Numbered from the stretch's first letter, positions 26,540-34,941 are shown. The stretch is DNA of 64,000 nt from Thauera sp. UBA6194 (GCA_002422685.1 DITC01000071.1:128472-192471), one strand, 5' to 3'. Notes: generated by a model from the letters alone, not told the origin. Translations and numbers: made by a program.

Positions 26540-26944
26540 TTACTGGCCGATCTGCAATGTACGCTGAAGCAAGGTCCGTGCCGTGTTCATCACCTCGGCG
26601 TTGTTCTGATACGAGCGCGAGGCGGAGATCATGTTCACCATCTCCTCGACCACGTTGACGTTGGGCATCTCGACGTAGCCCTCGGCGTTGGCGGCCGGGT
26701 TGTTGGGCTCGTACACCAGGCGCAGCGGCGCGGCGCTCTCGACCACATCGGTCACCTTCACGCCGACCGCGGCGGGGCCGGCGACCGGTTGCGCGGAAAA
26801 CACGACCTGCTTGGCGCGGTAGGGCTGGCCGTCCTCGGACGTGACGCTGTCGGCGTTGGCGAGGTTGGAGGCGGTGGTGTTGAGCCGCAGGGACTGCGCG
26901 TTGAGCGCGGAGCCAGCGATCTGGAAGACGTTGAGCATGCTCAT
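26540..26944 (-). CDS. flgC: Flagellar proximal rod protein FlgC
   Basis: A 134-residue protein with LNVFQIAGSALNAQSLRLNTTASNLANADSV and the C-terminal MPNVNVVEEMVNMISASRSYQNNAEVMNTA (in part), both FlgC signatures. The ATG at 26944 is preferred because AAGGAGAG lies at suitable spacing; an ATG two codons later is also possible. It follows flgB by 11 bp. Confidence 0.96.
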   Translation of the reverse strand: MSMLNVFQIAGSALNAQSLRLNTTASNLANADSVTSEDGQPYRAKQVVFSAQPVAGPAAVGVKVTDVVESAAPLRLVYEPNNPAANAEGYVEMPNVNVVEEMVNMISASRSYQNNAEVMNTARTLLQRTLQIGQ

Positions 26945-26955
26945 GAGGACTCTCC

Positions 26956-27363
26956 TTACTGGCCGGTGATCGCGGTGTTCATCGAACGCAGCATGCCGTT
27001 GATGAAGGTGACGCTGGCCTCGTAGTGCAGCGCGTTCTCGGCGAATGCGGCGCGCTCGATGTCCATGTTCACCGTGTTGCCATCGACCGCGGACTGCAGC
27101 TCGGCGCGGTAGCCGGTGAGGCCCTCGAGCGTGGGCGCGCTGCCGCCGGCGATGTGGCCCGGCTTCGTGGTGGCGAGCGCGATGCCGCCGCCCTGCGCGG
27201 CGTTGAGCGCGCCCTGCAGCGCGGCACGAAAATCCACGTCCTGGGCCTTGTAGTTCGGGGTGTCGGCGTTGGCGATGTTCGAGGCGATCAGCTGCTGGCG
27301 GTGCGCCTGCAGGTTCAGCGCCGTCTGGTGGAACTGGATCTGCTTGTCGAAAAGGGTGTTCAT
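26956..27363 (-). CDS. flgB: Flagellar proximal rod protein FlgB
   Basis: A 135-residue rod protein with NTLFDKQIQFHQTALNLQAHRQQLIASNIANADTPNYKAQDVDF (in part) and the C-terminal region ASVTFINGMLRSMNTAI. FlgB is the first proximal rod component. It heads flgBCDEF, with an AGGAGT ribosome site 8 nt before the ATG at 27363 and a sigma-54 promoter further upstream. Confidence 0.97.
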   Translation of the reverse strand: MNTLFDKQIQFHQTALNLQAHRQQLIASNIANADTPNYKAQDVDFRAALQGALNAAQGGGIALATTKPGHIAGGSAPTLEGLTGYRAELQSAVDGNTVNMDIERAAFAENALHYEASVTFINGMLRSMNTAITGQ

Positions 27364-27402
27364 CACGCGACTCCTGGTTGCGGGCGACCGGCATGCGCCA
27401 GA

Positions 27403-27418
27403 CGCAGTTTCCATGCCA
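27403..27418 (-). promoter_or_regulatory. Sigma-54 promoter of flgB operon
   Basis: Minus strand TGGCATG-GAAA-CTGCG matches the -24/-12 consensus with correct spacing and closely resembles the flgK promoter (TGGCATG-GATC-CTGCA). Transcription should start near 27392, about 29 nt before flgB. Candidate activator boxes lie 55-91 bp upstream. Confidence 0.8.
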
Positions 27419-27472
27419 GACATCCTAAGCGCCGGCGCGAAACCCCCTTGTGACGATAAGCGGCGGAAACAC

Positions 27473-27509
27473 CGGCCAATTTCGCCGGCAAGCCCGGCAA
27501 GGATTGCCG
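27473..27509. promoter_or_regulatory. Palindrome pair (one perfect, one degenerate) upstream of flgB
   Basis: CGGCA-AGGAT-TGCCG at 27495-27509 is a perfect copy. CGGCC-AATTT-CGCCG at 27473-27487 has one symmetric change per half. Their centres are 22 bp apart, close to the 21 bp seen in the fleR and fliK pairs. The position just upstream of the flgB sigma-54 promoter is classic for an NtrC-type enhancer. They also lie 158 bp or more before the divergent flgA. Confidence 0.6.
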
Positions 27510-27589
27510 CGTCCGCCAGCGCTGCCGTTCCACCCACCACCGCCCGCCCCACTTTCAGGCGGTTTGCGTCTACCGCAGGCGCTGCTGCC

Positions 27590-27613
27590 GCATGCATTGC
27601 CGTCCATGCATGC
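27590..27613. repeat. 8-bp inverted repeat upstream of flgA
   Basis: GCATGCAT (27590-27597) and ATGCATGC (27606-27613) form an inverted repeat with an 8-bp spacer, 53 bp before the chosen flgA start. The rest of the 303-bp flgB-flgA gap holds the flgB promoter and boxes; no promoter for flgA was recognised. Confidence 0.4.
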
Positions 27614-27666
27614 CTAACGCGCCGGGCGGTTGCCTCGGGGTGCTGCGTCGTGGTGCAATCGGGCGC

Positions 27667-28425
27667 ATGGCAACCCACTCCAGCTCGACCCTTGCGCCGC
27701 CCCGGCGCCATCCGCCCGCCCGGACGCGGCGCGCAAACATGCTGCTCGGGGCCGCGGCGCTGCTCGCGGGGCTCGCGCTTCCGGTCGCATCGGCCCACGC
27801 CCGGCAGGCCCCCGAGATGGTGGAGGCGCGGGTGCGCGATTTTCTGCACGCCCAGGCCGCCGGCCTGCCGGGCGAGGTGACGATCGAGCTCAGCCCCTTC
27901 GACCCCAACAACCAGCTGCCCGCGTGCGCTGCGCTCGAGCCCTTCCTGCCGGGCGGCACGCGCGCCTGGGGACGCATCAGCGTGGGCGTGCGCTGCGACT
28001 CGCCGGTGACCTGGACCGCCTACCTGCAGGCGCGCGTCGCGGTGGTGGCCGATTACCTGGTCGCGGCGCGACCCTTGCGCGCCGGGCAGATCGTCGGCCC
28101 GGCCGACCTCGCCCAGCGCCGGGGCGACCTCACCGCGCTGCCGGACAACACCCTCACCGACGGCACCCAGGCCATGGGTCACCACACCCGCTTCGCGGTC
28201 GCGGCGGGCAGCCCCTTGCGCGGCGACATGTTGCGCGTGCCGCATGCGGTGCGCCAGGGCCAGACGGTGTCCGTGATCAGCGTGGGAACAGGCTTTCGCA
28301 TCGCCAGCGAGGGCCGCGCGATGAACAACGCCGCCCCGGGCGAGCGCGTGCGCGTACGTCTGGCCAACGGCCAGGTGGTCACCGGCACCGCGCGCACGGA
28401 CGGCAAGGTGGAGCTGACGCTCTGA
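27667..28425 (+). CDS. flgA: Flagellar P-ring assembly chaperone FlgA
   Basis: A 252-residue periplasmic protein with a hydrophobic export signal (about 25-42, MLLGAAALLAGLALPVASAHA) and a C-terminal SAF/FlgA domain: AARPLRAGQIVGPADLAQRRGDL, GSPLRGDMLRVPHAVRQGQTVSV (in part) and VRVRLANGQVVTGTARTDGKVEL. FlgA aids polymerisation of the FlgI P ring. Start choice is uncertain: 27667 leaves a 24-residue Arg-rich lead before the signal, while ATG 27739 begins at the hydrophobic core. It is divergent from flgB. Confidence 0.92.
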   Translation: MATHSSSTLAPPRRHPPARTRRANMLLGAAALLAGLALPVASAHARQAPEMVEARVRDFLHAQAAGLPGEVTIELSPFDPNNQLPACAALEPFLPGGTRAWGRISVGVRCDSPVTWTAYLQARVAVVADYLVAARPLRAGQIVGPADLAQRRGDLTALPDNTLTDGTQAMGHHTRFAVAAGSPLRGDMLRVPHAVRQGQTVSVISVGTGFRIASEGRAMNNAAPGERVRVRLANGQVVTGTARTDGKVELTL

Positions 28426-28476
28426 ACGCAAACCCGCCTCGGCGTGCCGGCGTGAAAAATTTCATGATTTAATCGC

Positions 28477-28503
28477 TAAAGTTTTTCCGCGCCCCGCCGA
28501 AGA
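28477..28503 (+). promoter_or_regulatory. Sigma-28 (FliA) promoter of flgM
   Basis: TAAAGTTT at 28477-28484, an 11-bp spacer and GCCGAAGA at 28496-28503 match the flagellar sigma-28 consensus TAAAGTTT-N11-GCCGATAA, with a perfect -35 and two changes in the -10. The start would be near 28509, about 29 nt before the flgM ATG. Confidence 0.85.
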
Positions 28504-28537
28504 AAACGTCAGAGCCACTCTGTATGGGAACTGCGCC

Positions 28538-28837
28538 ATGAAAATCGAAAGCACGGGCAAAGCGATTGCCCCCAGCGCCGCGGGCGAGGCCCGCCCGCGC
28601 AGCCCGGCGAACCCGAGCACCAACGTCGCCAGCGGCGGCGAGAAGGTCCAGCTGTCCTCGCTCTCGTCCAGCCTGCAAAAGGCCGAAACCGCCATCGCGC
28701 AGGCGCCGGTGGTCGACAAGCAGCGCGTCGAGGAAATCAAGCAGGCGATCGCCAAGGGCGAATTCAAGATCGACGCCGGGCGCATCGCCGACGGCTTGAT
28801 CGACAGCGTGCGCGAGATGCTCGCCAGCCAGCGCTGA
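28538..28837 (+). CDS. flgM: Anti-sigma-28 factor FlgM
   Basis: A 99-residue protein with a disordered Ala/Pro/Ser N-terminal half and a C-terminal FliA-binding region: VDKQRVEEIKQAIAKGEFKIDAGRIADGLIDSVREML (in part) is the FlgM signature. FlgM holds FliA inactive until it is exported through the finished hook. Its own promoter is of the sigma-28 class, forming the usual feedback loop, and flgN follows 35 bp downstream. Confidence 0.93.
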   Translation: MKIESTGKAIAPSAAGEARPRSPANPSTNVASGGEKVQLSSLSSSLQKAETAIAQAPVVDKQRVEEIKQAIAKGEFKIDAGRIADGLIDSVREMLASQR

Positions 28838-28872
28838 GCGACGAAGACCAAAGCAGATCAACGAAGAGCGCG

Positions 28873-29364
28873 ATGAATCGTCCGCCCGCTGCGCCCACCC
28901 CTGCCGACCAGCAACGGCTCGCCCTGCTGGTCGAGGCCGAGGCCATCCAGCTCGGCGAATTCGTCGCCCTGCTCGAGCGCGAGGAGGCGCTGCTGAGCGC
29001 GGGCGACACCGACGCGCTGCTGGCGCTGACGCAGGACAAGAACGAACGCTATCGCAGGCTGCAGCGCCTGTCCGACGACCGCGCATTACTGCTCGGCCGG
29101 CTCGGCCGCACGCGCTCGGACGCCACCATGCGCGAGCTGCTCGGCGGTCTGCCGCGTGTGCTGTCGCGCTGGGACGAGGTCATCGCCTTGGCCCGCAGCG
29201 CCTCCGAGCGCAACGCCATCAACGGCAAGCTCATCGTCGAGCGCATGGCGCACAACCAGGCCGCGCTGTCGGTGCTGCTCGCCGCCGCCGACCATGCACC
29301 GCTGTACGACGCCGAGGGGCACACGCGCGCGGTCGGCGGTGGGCGCATGCTCGGCAGCGCCTGA
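28873..29364 (+). CDS. flgN: Flagellar export chaperone FlgN
   Basis: A 163-residue helical protein with the FlgN profile: an N-terminal helix (LLVEAEAIQLGEFVALLEREEALL) and a central run ending NERYRRLQRLSDDR, then a C-terminal helix with RNAINGKLIVERMAHNQAALSVL (in part). FlgN binds FlgK and FlgL before export. It lies next to flgM as in most flagellar clusters and is probably cotranscribed. Confidence 0.88.
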   Translation: MNRPPAAPTPADQQRLALLVEAEAIQLGEFVALLEREEALLSAGDTDALLALTQDKNERYRRLQRLSDDRALLLGRLGRTRSDATMRELLGGLPRVLSRWDEVIALARSASERNAINGKLIVERMAHNQAALSVLLAAADHAPLYDAEGHTRAVGGGRMLGSA

Positions 29365-29428
29365 ACATACATACAGCGCCTGGCTCTGCTATCCTTGCGC
29401 CCTTCGTGAAACCGAACGGGCCTGCAGC

Positions 29429-31417
29429 ATGGCTGGCAAGCAAGACACCCCCAAGCAGTACGACGAATCCTCCTTCCGTGTCCTGAAAGGGCTGGAACCG
29501 GTGCGCGAGCGCCCCGGCATGTACACCCGCACCGACAGCCCGGCGCACATCATCCAGGAGGTGATCGACAACGCCGCCGACGAGGCGCTCGGCGGCTTTG
29601 CGAAGAAGATCCACGTCATCCTGCACCTCGACGGCTCGGTCACCGTGGCCGACGACGGCCGCGGCATCCCGGTCGGCCTGCACCCTGATGAAGGCGTGCC
29701 GGTGGTGGTGCTGGCCTTCACCCGCCTGCACGCCGGCGGCAAGTTCGACAAGCGCGAGGGCAACTCGGCCTATGCGTTCTCGGGCGGCCTGCACGGCGTG
29801 GGCGTGTCGGTGACCAACGCGCTGTCGACCCGCATCGAGGTCGAGGTCAAGCGCGAGGGCAAGATCCACCGCATCGATTTTTCGGACGGCGGCGAGACGA
29901 TCAGCCCGGTACGCGTCGAGGGCGACTGTGGCCGCCAGAGCGGCACCCGGGTGCGGGTGTGGCCGGATGGCAAATACTTCGAGTCGCCGCGCGTACCGAT
30001 GAACGAGCTCGAGCGCCTGCTGCGCTCGAAGGCCGTGCTGCTGTCGGGCGTCGCGGTGCGGCTCGACATCGAGCAGACGAACGGCCCGGCGCTGACCAAG
30101 ACCTGGTCCTACCCCGAGGGTCTCGCCGGCTACCTGAAGGAGCTCGCCGGCGACGTCGAGGCGGTGGCGCCGATCTTCACCGCCGACAAGTACGCCGGCA
30201 AGGACGACCCCACCTTCGCCGCCGGCGAGGGCGCGGCCTGGGCGCTGGCCTGGTTCGAGTCGGCCGTGCCGAGCGAGTCCTACGTGAACCTGATCCCGAC
30301 CGTGAACGGCGGCACGCACGAATCCGGCCTGCGCGCCGGCGTGTTCGAGGCCATGAAGTCCTTCATCGACCACCACACCCTGCTGCCGCGCGGCGTCAAG
30401 CTGCAGCAGGAGGACGTGTGCGGGCGCATGAGCTTCGTGCTCTCGGCGCGCCTGCTCGACCCCCAGTTCCAGGGCCAGGTGAAGGAAAAGCTCAACTCGC
30501 GCGAGGCGGTCAAGCTGGTGTCCTCGCAACTGCGCGACCCGTTCGAGATCTGGCTCAACAACCACGTCGAGGCCGGCCGCGCCATCGCCGAGCTGTCGAT
30601 CAAGCAGGCGCTGGCGCGCCAGAAGAGCGCACAGAAGGTCGAGAAGAAGAAGACCTCCGGCGTCGCCGTGCTGCCGGGCAAGCTTTCCGACTGCGAATCC
30701 GAGGACCTCGCCGACAACGAGCTCTTCCTGGTCGAGGGCGACTCCGCCGGCGGCTCGGCCAAGATGGCGCGCAACAAGGAGACCCAGGCCATCCTGCCCT
30801 TGCGCGGCAAGGTGCAGAACGCCTGGGAGATCGACCCCGACCGCCTGTTCGCCAACGCCGAGATCCACGACATCGCGGTGGCGCTGGGCGTGGACGCGCA
30901 CAAGGCCGACAGCGACGTGGACCTCTCCGGCCTGCGCTACGGCAAGGTCGTCATCATGTCCGACGCCGACGTGGACGGCGCCCACATCCAGACCCTGCTG
31001 CTCACACTCTTCTTCCGCCACTTCCCCAAGCTCATCGAGCGCGGCCACGTGTATGTGGCGCAACCGCCGCTCTACCGCGTCGACGTGCCGGCACAAGGCA
31101 AGAAGCGCCCGCCGCGCCGGCTCTACGCACTCGACGAGGGCGAGCTCGCCGCGATCCGCGAGCGCCTGGAGAAGGAAGGCTTCAAGCCCGACGCGATCGA
31201 GATTGGCCGCTTCAAGGGCCTGGGCGAGATGAACCCCGACCAGCTGCGCGAGACCACCATGGACCCCGCCACCCGCCGCGTGCTGCCGGTGAAGGTGCGC
31301 AGCGGCGCGCTCGAGGACACGCTGAAGATGTTCACGCTGCTGATGGGCAAGGGCGAAGCCTCGGGGCGGCGGGCGTGGATGGAAGAAAAGGGCGACAGCG
31401 TCGACGCGGATATCTGA
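29429..31417 (+). CDS. parE: DNA topoisomerase IV subunit B ParE
   Basis: A 662-residue GHKL ATPase and TOPRIM protein. The ATP site shows IDNAADEALGG, DDGRGIPVG and GLHGVGVSVTNALS; the TOPRIM part has LVEGDSAGGSAKMARN and MSDADVDGAHI; and the C-terminus ends in the conserved EMNPDQLRETTMDP. ParE with ParC decatenates daughter chromosomes. The length and EGDSAGG context fit ParE rather than GyrB, which has extra insertions in gammaproteobacteria. The ATG at 29429 starts the usual charged N-terminus. It sits 64 bp after flgN, but no clear promoter was recognised in that gap. Confidence 0.95.
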   Translation: MAGKQDTPKQYDESSFRVLKGLEPVRERPGMYTRTDSPAHIIQEVIDNAADEALGGFAKKIHVILHLDGSVTVADDGRGIPVGLHPDEGVPVVVLAFTRLHAGGKFDKREGNSAYAFSGGLHGVGVSVTNALSTRIEVEVKREGKIHRIDFSDGGETISPVRVEGDCGRQSGTRVRVWPDGKYFESPRVPMNELERLLRSKAVLLSGVAVRLDIEQTNGPALTKTWSYPEGLAGYLKELAGDVEAVAPIFTADKYAGKDDPTFAAGEGAAWALAWFESAVPSESYVNLIPTVNGGTHESGLRAGVFEAMKSFIDHHTLLPRGVKLQQEDVCGRMSFVLSARLLDPQFQGQVKEKLNSREAVKLVSSQLRDPFEIWLNNHVEAGRAIAELSIKQALARQKSAQKVEKKKTSGVAVLPGKLSDCESEDLADNELFLVEGDSAGGSAKMARNKETQAILPLRGKVQNAWEIDPDRLFANAEIHDIAVALGVDAHKADSDVDLSGLRYGKVVIMSDADVDGAHIQTLLLTLFFRHFPKLIERGHVYVAQPPLYRVDVPAQGKKRPPRRLYALDEGELAAIRERLEKEGFKPDAIEIGRFKGLGEMNPDQLRETTMDPATRRVLPVKVRSGALEDTLKMFTLLMGKGEASGRRAWMEEKGDSVDADI

Positions 31418-31435
31418 GCGCCGGAGGACCCGCAC

Positions 31436-31615
31436 ATGAATACAAACTCCAATGACAAGCTCCCACCGGTCGGCGCGCTCGACGCCCTGACGCTGTTCGA
31501 GCCCGATTTTTCGATCACGCGCGATCAGCCTGCCGAGGCGGAAACGCGCGCAGCGATCGAAGCCGGAACCAATGCAGAGAACGTGCCGAGCGAAGGCGAA
31601 GATCACCAAGCATGA
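31436..31615 (+). CDS. Undescribed 59-residue protein between parE and parC
   Basis: ATG at 31436 has a GGAGG ribosome site 7 nt upstream and begins a 59-codon frame (MNTNSNDKLPPVGALDALTL at the start, then FEPDFSITRDQPAEAE). It ends in TGA at 31615, overlapping the parC ATG in an ATGA junction, so parC translation is probably coupled to it. The product is acidic, soluble and probably disordered, without signal peptide or membrane segment. I recognise no family. Its start has a slight similarity to the ParC N-terminus (short Asn/Asp-rich start, then LF); this may be chance. The strong ribosome site and tight fit between the two genes argue that it is translated. Confidence 0.6.
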   Translation: MNTNSNDKLPPVGALDALTLFEPDFSITRDQPAEAETRAAIEAGTNAENVPSEGEDHQA

Positions 31616-34047
31616 GCAACGACACTCCCGACCTGTTCGGCGCCCCCGAAGCGCCTGAATCTGCCGCGCCGCTGACGACCACGCCCGCTGCCGCGCAAAC
31701 CGTGACGAACGAAACGCCCGCGACGATGGCCGGCGTGGACGTACCCCCGCCCCCCGCCCCGCCTGCCGACCCGGAGCCGGAGCCCGAGGACGACGGCACG
31801 CTGGCGCTCGACCGCTACGCCGAGCGCGCCTATCTCGCCTACGCGATGAGCGTGGTGAAGTCGCGCGCGCTGCCGCAGGTCGAGGACGGCTTGAAGCCCG
31901 TGCAGCGCCGCATCCTTTACGCGATGAACGAGATGCGACTGTCGTCCACCTCAAAGCACGTGAAGTCAGCGCGCGTGGTTGGCGACGTGATCGGCAAGTA
32001 CCACCCGCACGGCGACTCCAGCGTCTACGACGCGATGGTGCGGGTGGCGCAGGACTTCTCGCTGCGCTATCCGCTGGTCGACGGCCAGGGCAACTTCGGC
32101 TCGCGCGACGGCGACTCGGCGGCGGCGATGCGTTACACCGAGTGCCGCCTGACCCCGATCGCCGAGCTGCTGCTCGCCGAGATCGACCGCGGCACGGTGG
32201 ACTTCATCCCCAACTACGACGGCGCCTTCGAGGAGCCGCAGTTGCTGCCGGCGCGCCTGCCCTTCGTGCTGCTGAACGGCGCCTCGGGCATCGCGGTGGG
32301 CATGGCGACCGAGATCCCGCCGCACAACCTGCGCGAGGTGGCCGAGGCCACCTGCCACCTCATCCGCCACCCGGAGGCGACGCTCGAGGACGTGCTCGGC
32401 ATCATCCCCGGCCCGGACTTCCCCGGCGGTGGCCAGCTCATCTCCACGCCCGAGACCATCCGCGACGCCTACGCCAGCGGCCGTGGCAGCCTGCGCCTGC
32501 GCGCGCGCTGGAAGATCGAGGAGCTCGCCCGCGGCCAGTGGCGCGCGATCGTGGAAGAACTGCCGCACGGCGTGTCCGCCGCGCAGGTGCTGTCCGAGAT
32601 CGAGACCCTGACCAACCCGCAGCCGCGCGCGGGCAAGAAGGAGGTCTCGCAGGAGCAGAAGAACCTCAAGCAGCTCGTGCTCGGCGTGCTCGACACCGTG
32701 CGCGACGAATCCAGCGACAAGGCGCCGGTGCGCATCGTGCTCGAGCCCAAGTCCAGCCGCCAGAACCGCGACGAGTTCATGGCGGTGCTGCTCGCGCACA
32801 CCAGCCTGGAGACCTCGGCCTCGGTCAACATGACCATGATCGGCCGCGACGGCCGGCCGCAGCAGAAGAACCTGGTGCAGATCCTGCGCGAGTGGATCGA
32901 CTTCCGCTACGTGACGGTCGAGCGCCGCACGCGCCACCGCCTGGACGAGGTCGATCGCCGCATCCACATCCTCGAAGGTCGCATGATCGCCTTTCTGCAC
33001 ATCGAGGAAGTGATCCGCGTGATCCGCGAGTCGGACGAGCCCAAGCCGGCGCTGATCGCGGCTTTCGGGCTGTCCGACATCCAGGCCGAGGACATCCTCG
33101 AGATCCGCCTGCGTCAGCTCGCGCGCCTGGAAGGCTTCAAGATCGAAAAGGAACTCGCCGAATTGAAGGACGAGCGCGCCGGCCTGCAGCACCTGCTCGA
33201 CAGCCGCGCGGCGATGACCAAGCTGATCCTCAAGGAGATCCAGGACGACGCCAAGAAGTACGGCGACGACCGCCGCACCCTGGTCGAGGCCGTGGCCGCG
33301 GTGGCGCCGGCCGAGATCAGCGTGCCGGACGAGCCCGTCACCGTGATCGTGTCGAAGAACGGCTGGGTGCGTTCGCGCCAGGGCCACGGCATCGATCCGG
33401 CGGCGATCAGCTACAAGGCCGGCGACTTCGGCTTCGCGGTGATCGAGACGCGTACCACCTGGCCGCTGATCGTCATCGACAGCAACGGCCGCGCCTACAC
33501 GGTGAAGGTGTCGGAGCTGCCCGGCGGGCGCGGCGACGGCGCGCCGATCACCACCCTGGTCGAGTTCCAGGACGGTGGCAAGCTCGCGCAGGTGGTCACC
33601 GACACGCCCGATTCGGTCTACTTCTTTGCCAACAGCGGCGGCTACGGTTTTCTGTGCAGCGTGGCCAACGCCACCAGCCGGCAGCGCGCCGGCAAGGCCT
33701 TCATGAGCCTGGAAAAGGGCGAGAAGGTGCTGGCGCCGGCGAAGGTGTTCGGAGACTGGATTGCGGCGGTGTCCGAGCACGGCCGCATCCTCGTCTTCCC
33801 CCGCCCCGAGATGAAGACCCAGAGCGGCGGCCGCGGCGTGATCGTGATGGCGCTGGACGAAGGCGAGGCGCTCGCCGCGGTGGCGGTGCCGGCCGACGAC
33901 GCGGTGCTGACGGTGGAAGGCATCGGCCGCGGCGGCAAGGCGGTGACGATCGAGCTCAAGCCCGGCCAGCGCGAACCGCTGCGCCACCGACGCGCGCGCA
34001 AGGGCGTGCCGCTGACGCCGAGGGTGAAACCCGAACGGATGCGGTAA
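31612..34047 (+). CDS. parC: DNA topoisomerase IV subunit A ParC
   Basis: An 811-residue type IIA topoisomerase subunit. The winged-helix cleavage core includes SARVVGDVIGKYHPHGDSSVYDAMVRVAQDF (in part) and the catalytic Tyr in AAMRYTE near residue 180; a coiled coil and a degenerate C-terminal beta-pinwheel follow. Compared with family members of about 750 residues, it has about 60 extra N-terminal residues, rich in Ala, Pro, Thr and Glu (PPPPAPPADPEPEPEDD), before the conserved DRYAERAYLAYAMSVV. The C-terminal domain lacks the GyrA box, supporting ParC. The ATG overlaps the 59-codon gene. Confidence 0.95.
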   Translation: MSNDTPDLFGAPEAPESAAPLTTTPAAAQTVTNETPATMAGVDVPPPPAPPADPEPEPEDDGTLALDRYAERAYLAYAMSVVKSRALPQVEDGLKPVQRRILYAMNEMRLSSTSKHVKSARVVGDVIGKYHPHGDSSVYDAMVRVAQDFSLRYPLVDGQGNFGSRDGDSAAAMRYTECRLTPIAELLLAEIDRGTVDFIPNYDGAFEEPQLLPARLPFVLLNGASGIAVGMATEIPPHNLREVAEATCHLIRHPEATLEDVLGIIPGPDFPGGGQLISTPETIRDAYASGRGSLRLRARWKIEELARGQWRAIVEELPHGVSAAQVLSEIETLTNPQPRAGKKEVSQEQKNLKQLVLGVLDTVRDESSDKAPVRIVLEPKSSRQNRDEFMAVLLAHTSLETSASVNMTMIGRDGRPQQKNLVQILREWIDFRYVTVERRTRHRLDEVDRRIHILEGRMIAFLHIEEVIRVIRESDEPKPALIAAFGLSDIQAEDILEIRLRQLARLEGFKIEKELAELKDERAGLQHLLDSRAAMTKLILKEIQDDAKKYGDDRRTLVEAVAAVAPAEISVPDEPVTVIVSKNGWVRSRQGHGIDPAAISYKAGDFGFAVIETRTTWPLIVIDSNGRAYTVKVSELPGGRGDGAPITTLVEFQDGGKLAQVVTDTPDSVYFFANSGGYGFLCSVANATSRQRAGKAFMSLEKGEKVLAPAKVFGDWIAAVSEHGRILVFPRPEMKTQSGGRGVIVMALDEGEALAAVAVPADDAVLTVEGIGRGGKAVTIELKPGQREPLRHRRARKGVPLTPRVKPERMR

Positions 34048-34049
34048 AC

Positions 34050-34071
34050 GACGCCGCCGGCGCACGGCGTC
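34050..34071 (+). terminator. Weak hairpin after parC
   Basis: GACGCCG at 34050-34056 pairs with CGGCGTC at 34065-34071. No U-tract follows. It is the only candidate end signal in the short gap between the convergent parC and motD. Confidence 0.25.
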
Positions 34072-34101
34072 GGCTGCACGTGCCGGCATCGCCGGCCCTC
34101 G

Positions 34102-34941
34102 TCAGCCCTCCAGTGTGTCGGGGAGGATCGAGCGGATCGGGTCGTCGGTCGGAATGCTCGTCGGCCCCGGCTCTGGTTCGAGATCGGCTGTGCGCGATTC
34201 AATGAGCACGGTCACGCGCCGGTTGCGCCCGCGCCCGTCTTCACTGTCATTGTCGGCCACGGGGCGCTGGTCAGCATAGCCGGCCGCGGTCAGGCGGTCG
34301 GGCCCCACGCCATTGTCGATGAACAGGCGCGCCACCGTGGACGCACGCACCGCCGAAAGCTCCCAGTTGGACGGGAAGCGGAAGGTGTTGATCGGCACGT
34401 TGTCGGTGTGGCCCTCTACCGTGATCGGAAACGCCGCCGGCGCCAGCACCTGCGCCACCGCCTCCAGCGCGGACACTGCCTCGTCGCCGAGCGCCGCCTC
34501 GCCCGCCTCGAACAGCAGGCTGGCGTTGATCTCCACGCTCACGCCGAACGCACCCTCGGTCACCTTCACCTGCCCGGACTGCGTGAGCGGCGACAACACG
34601 CGCCGAATCTCGTCGGCCATGTCGCGCATCTGGCGCGCCACCTCGCGGCGGCGCTGCTCGACGACGTTCTCCGAGGCCGGCGGCCCGGGCTGCGTGATCG
34701 GTCGGGTCGGGATGATGCTCGTCGTCGGCAGCACGATCTGCTCGCCGCTTTCATTGACGGTGACGTTGCGAAAGGCCTGCACCATGGAGTCGGACAGGAC
34801 GCGGTACTTGCCCTCGTTGACCGAGGACAGCGAATACATCACCACGAAAAAGGCAAACAGCAAGGTGATGAAGTCGGCATAGGACACGAGCCAGCGCTCG
34901 TGGTTGTCGTGTTCCTCTTCCTGCCTGCGTCTGCGTGCCAT
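34102..34941 (-). CDS. motD: Flagellar motor stator protein MotD (MotB family)
   Basis: A 279-residue stator subunit: a short basic cytoplasmic end, one membrane segment (about 17-38) with the proton-carrying Asp23 in YADFITLLFAFFVVMYSLS, and a periplasmic OmpA-like peptidoglycan-binding domain with VEGHTDNVPI and SNWELSAVRASTVARLFIDNG (in part). A short acidic/Pro tail follows. It pairs with the MotC-like protein just upstream. ATG 34941 is preferred over TTG 34956, because it has a GAGG site and usual start. The call MotD rather than MotB rests on the partner and the position after fliA. Confidence 0.88.
   Translation of the reverse strand: MARRRRQEEEHDNHERWLVSYADFITLLFAFFVVMYSLSSVNEGKYRVLSDSMVQAFRNVTVNESGEQIVLPTTSIIPTRPITQPGPPASENVVEQRRREVARQMRDMADEIRRVLSPLTQSGQVKVTEGAFGVSVEINASLLFEAGEAALGDEAVSALEAVAQVLAPAAFPITVEGHTDNVPINTFRFPSNWELSAVRASTVARLFIDNGVGPDRLTAAGYADQRPVADNDSEDGRGRNRRVTVLIESRTADLEPEPGPTSIPTDDPIRSILPDTLEG

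Noticed and set aside
34084..34098. Short GCCGGC-type palindromes after parC
   Set aside because: No U-tract and short arms; common by chance at this base composition.
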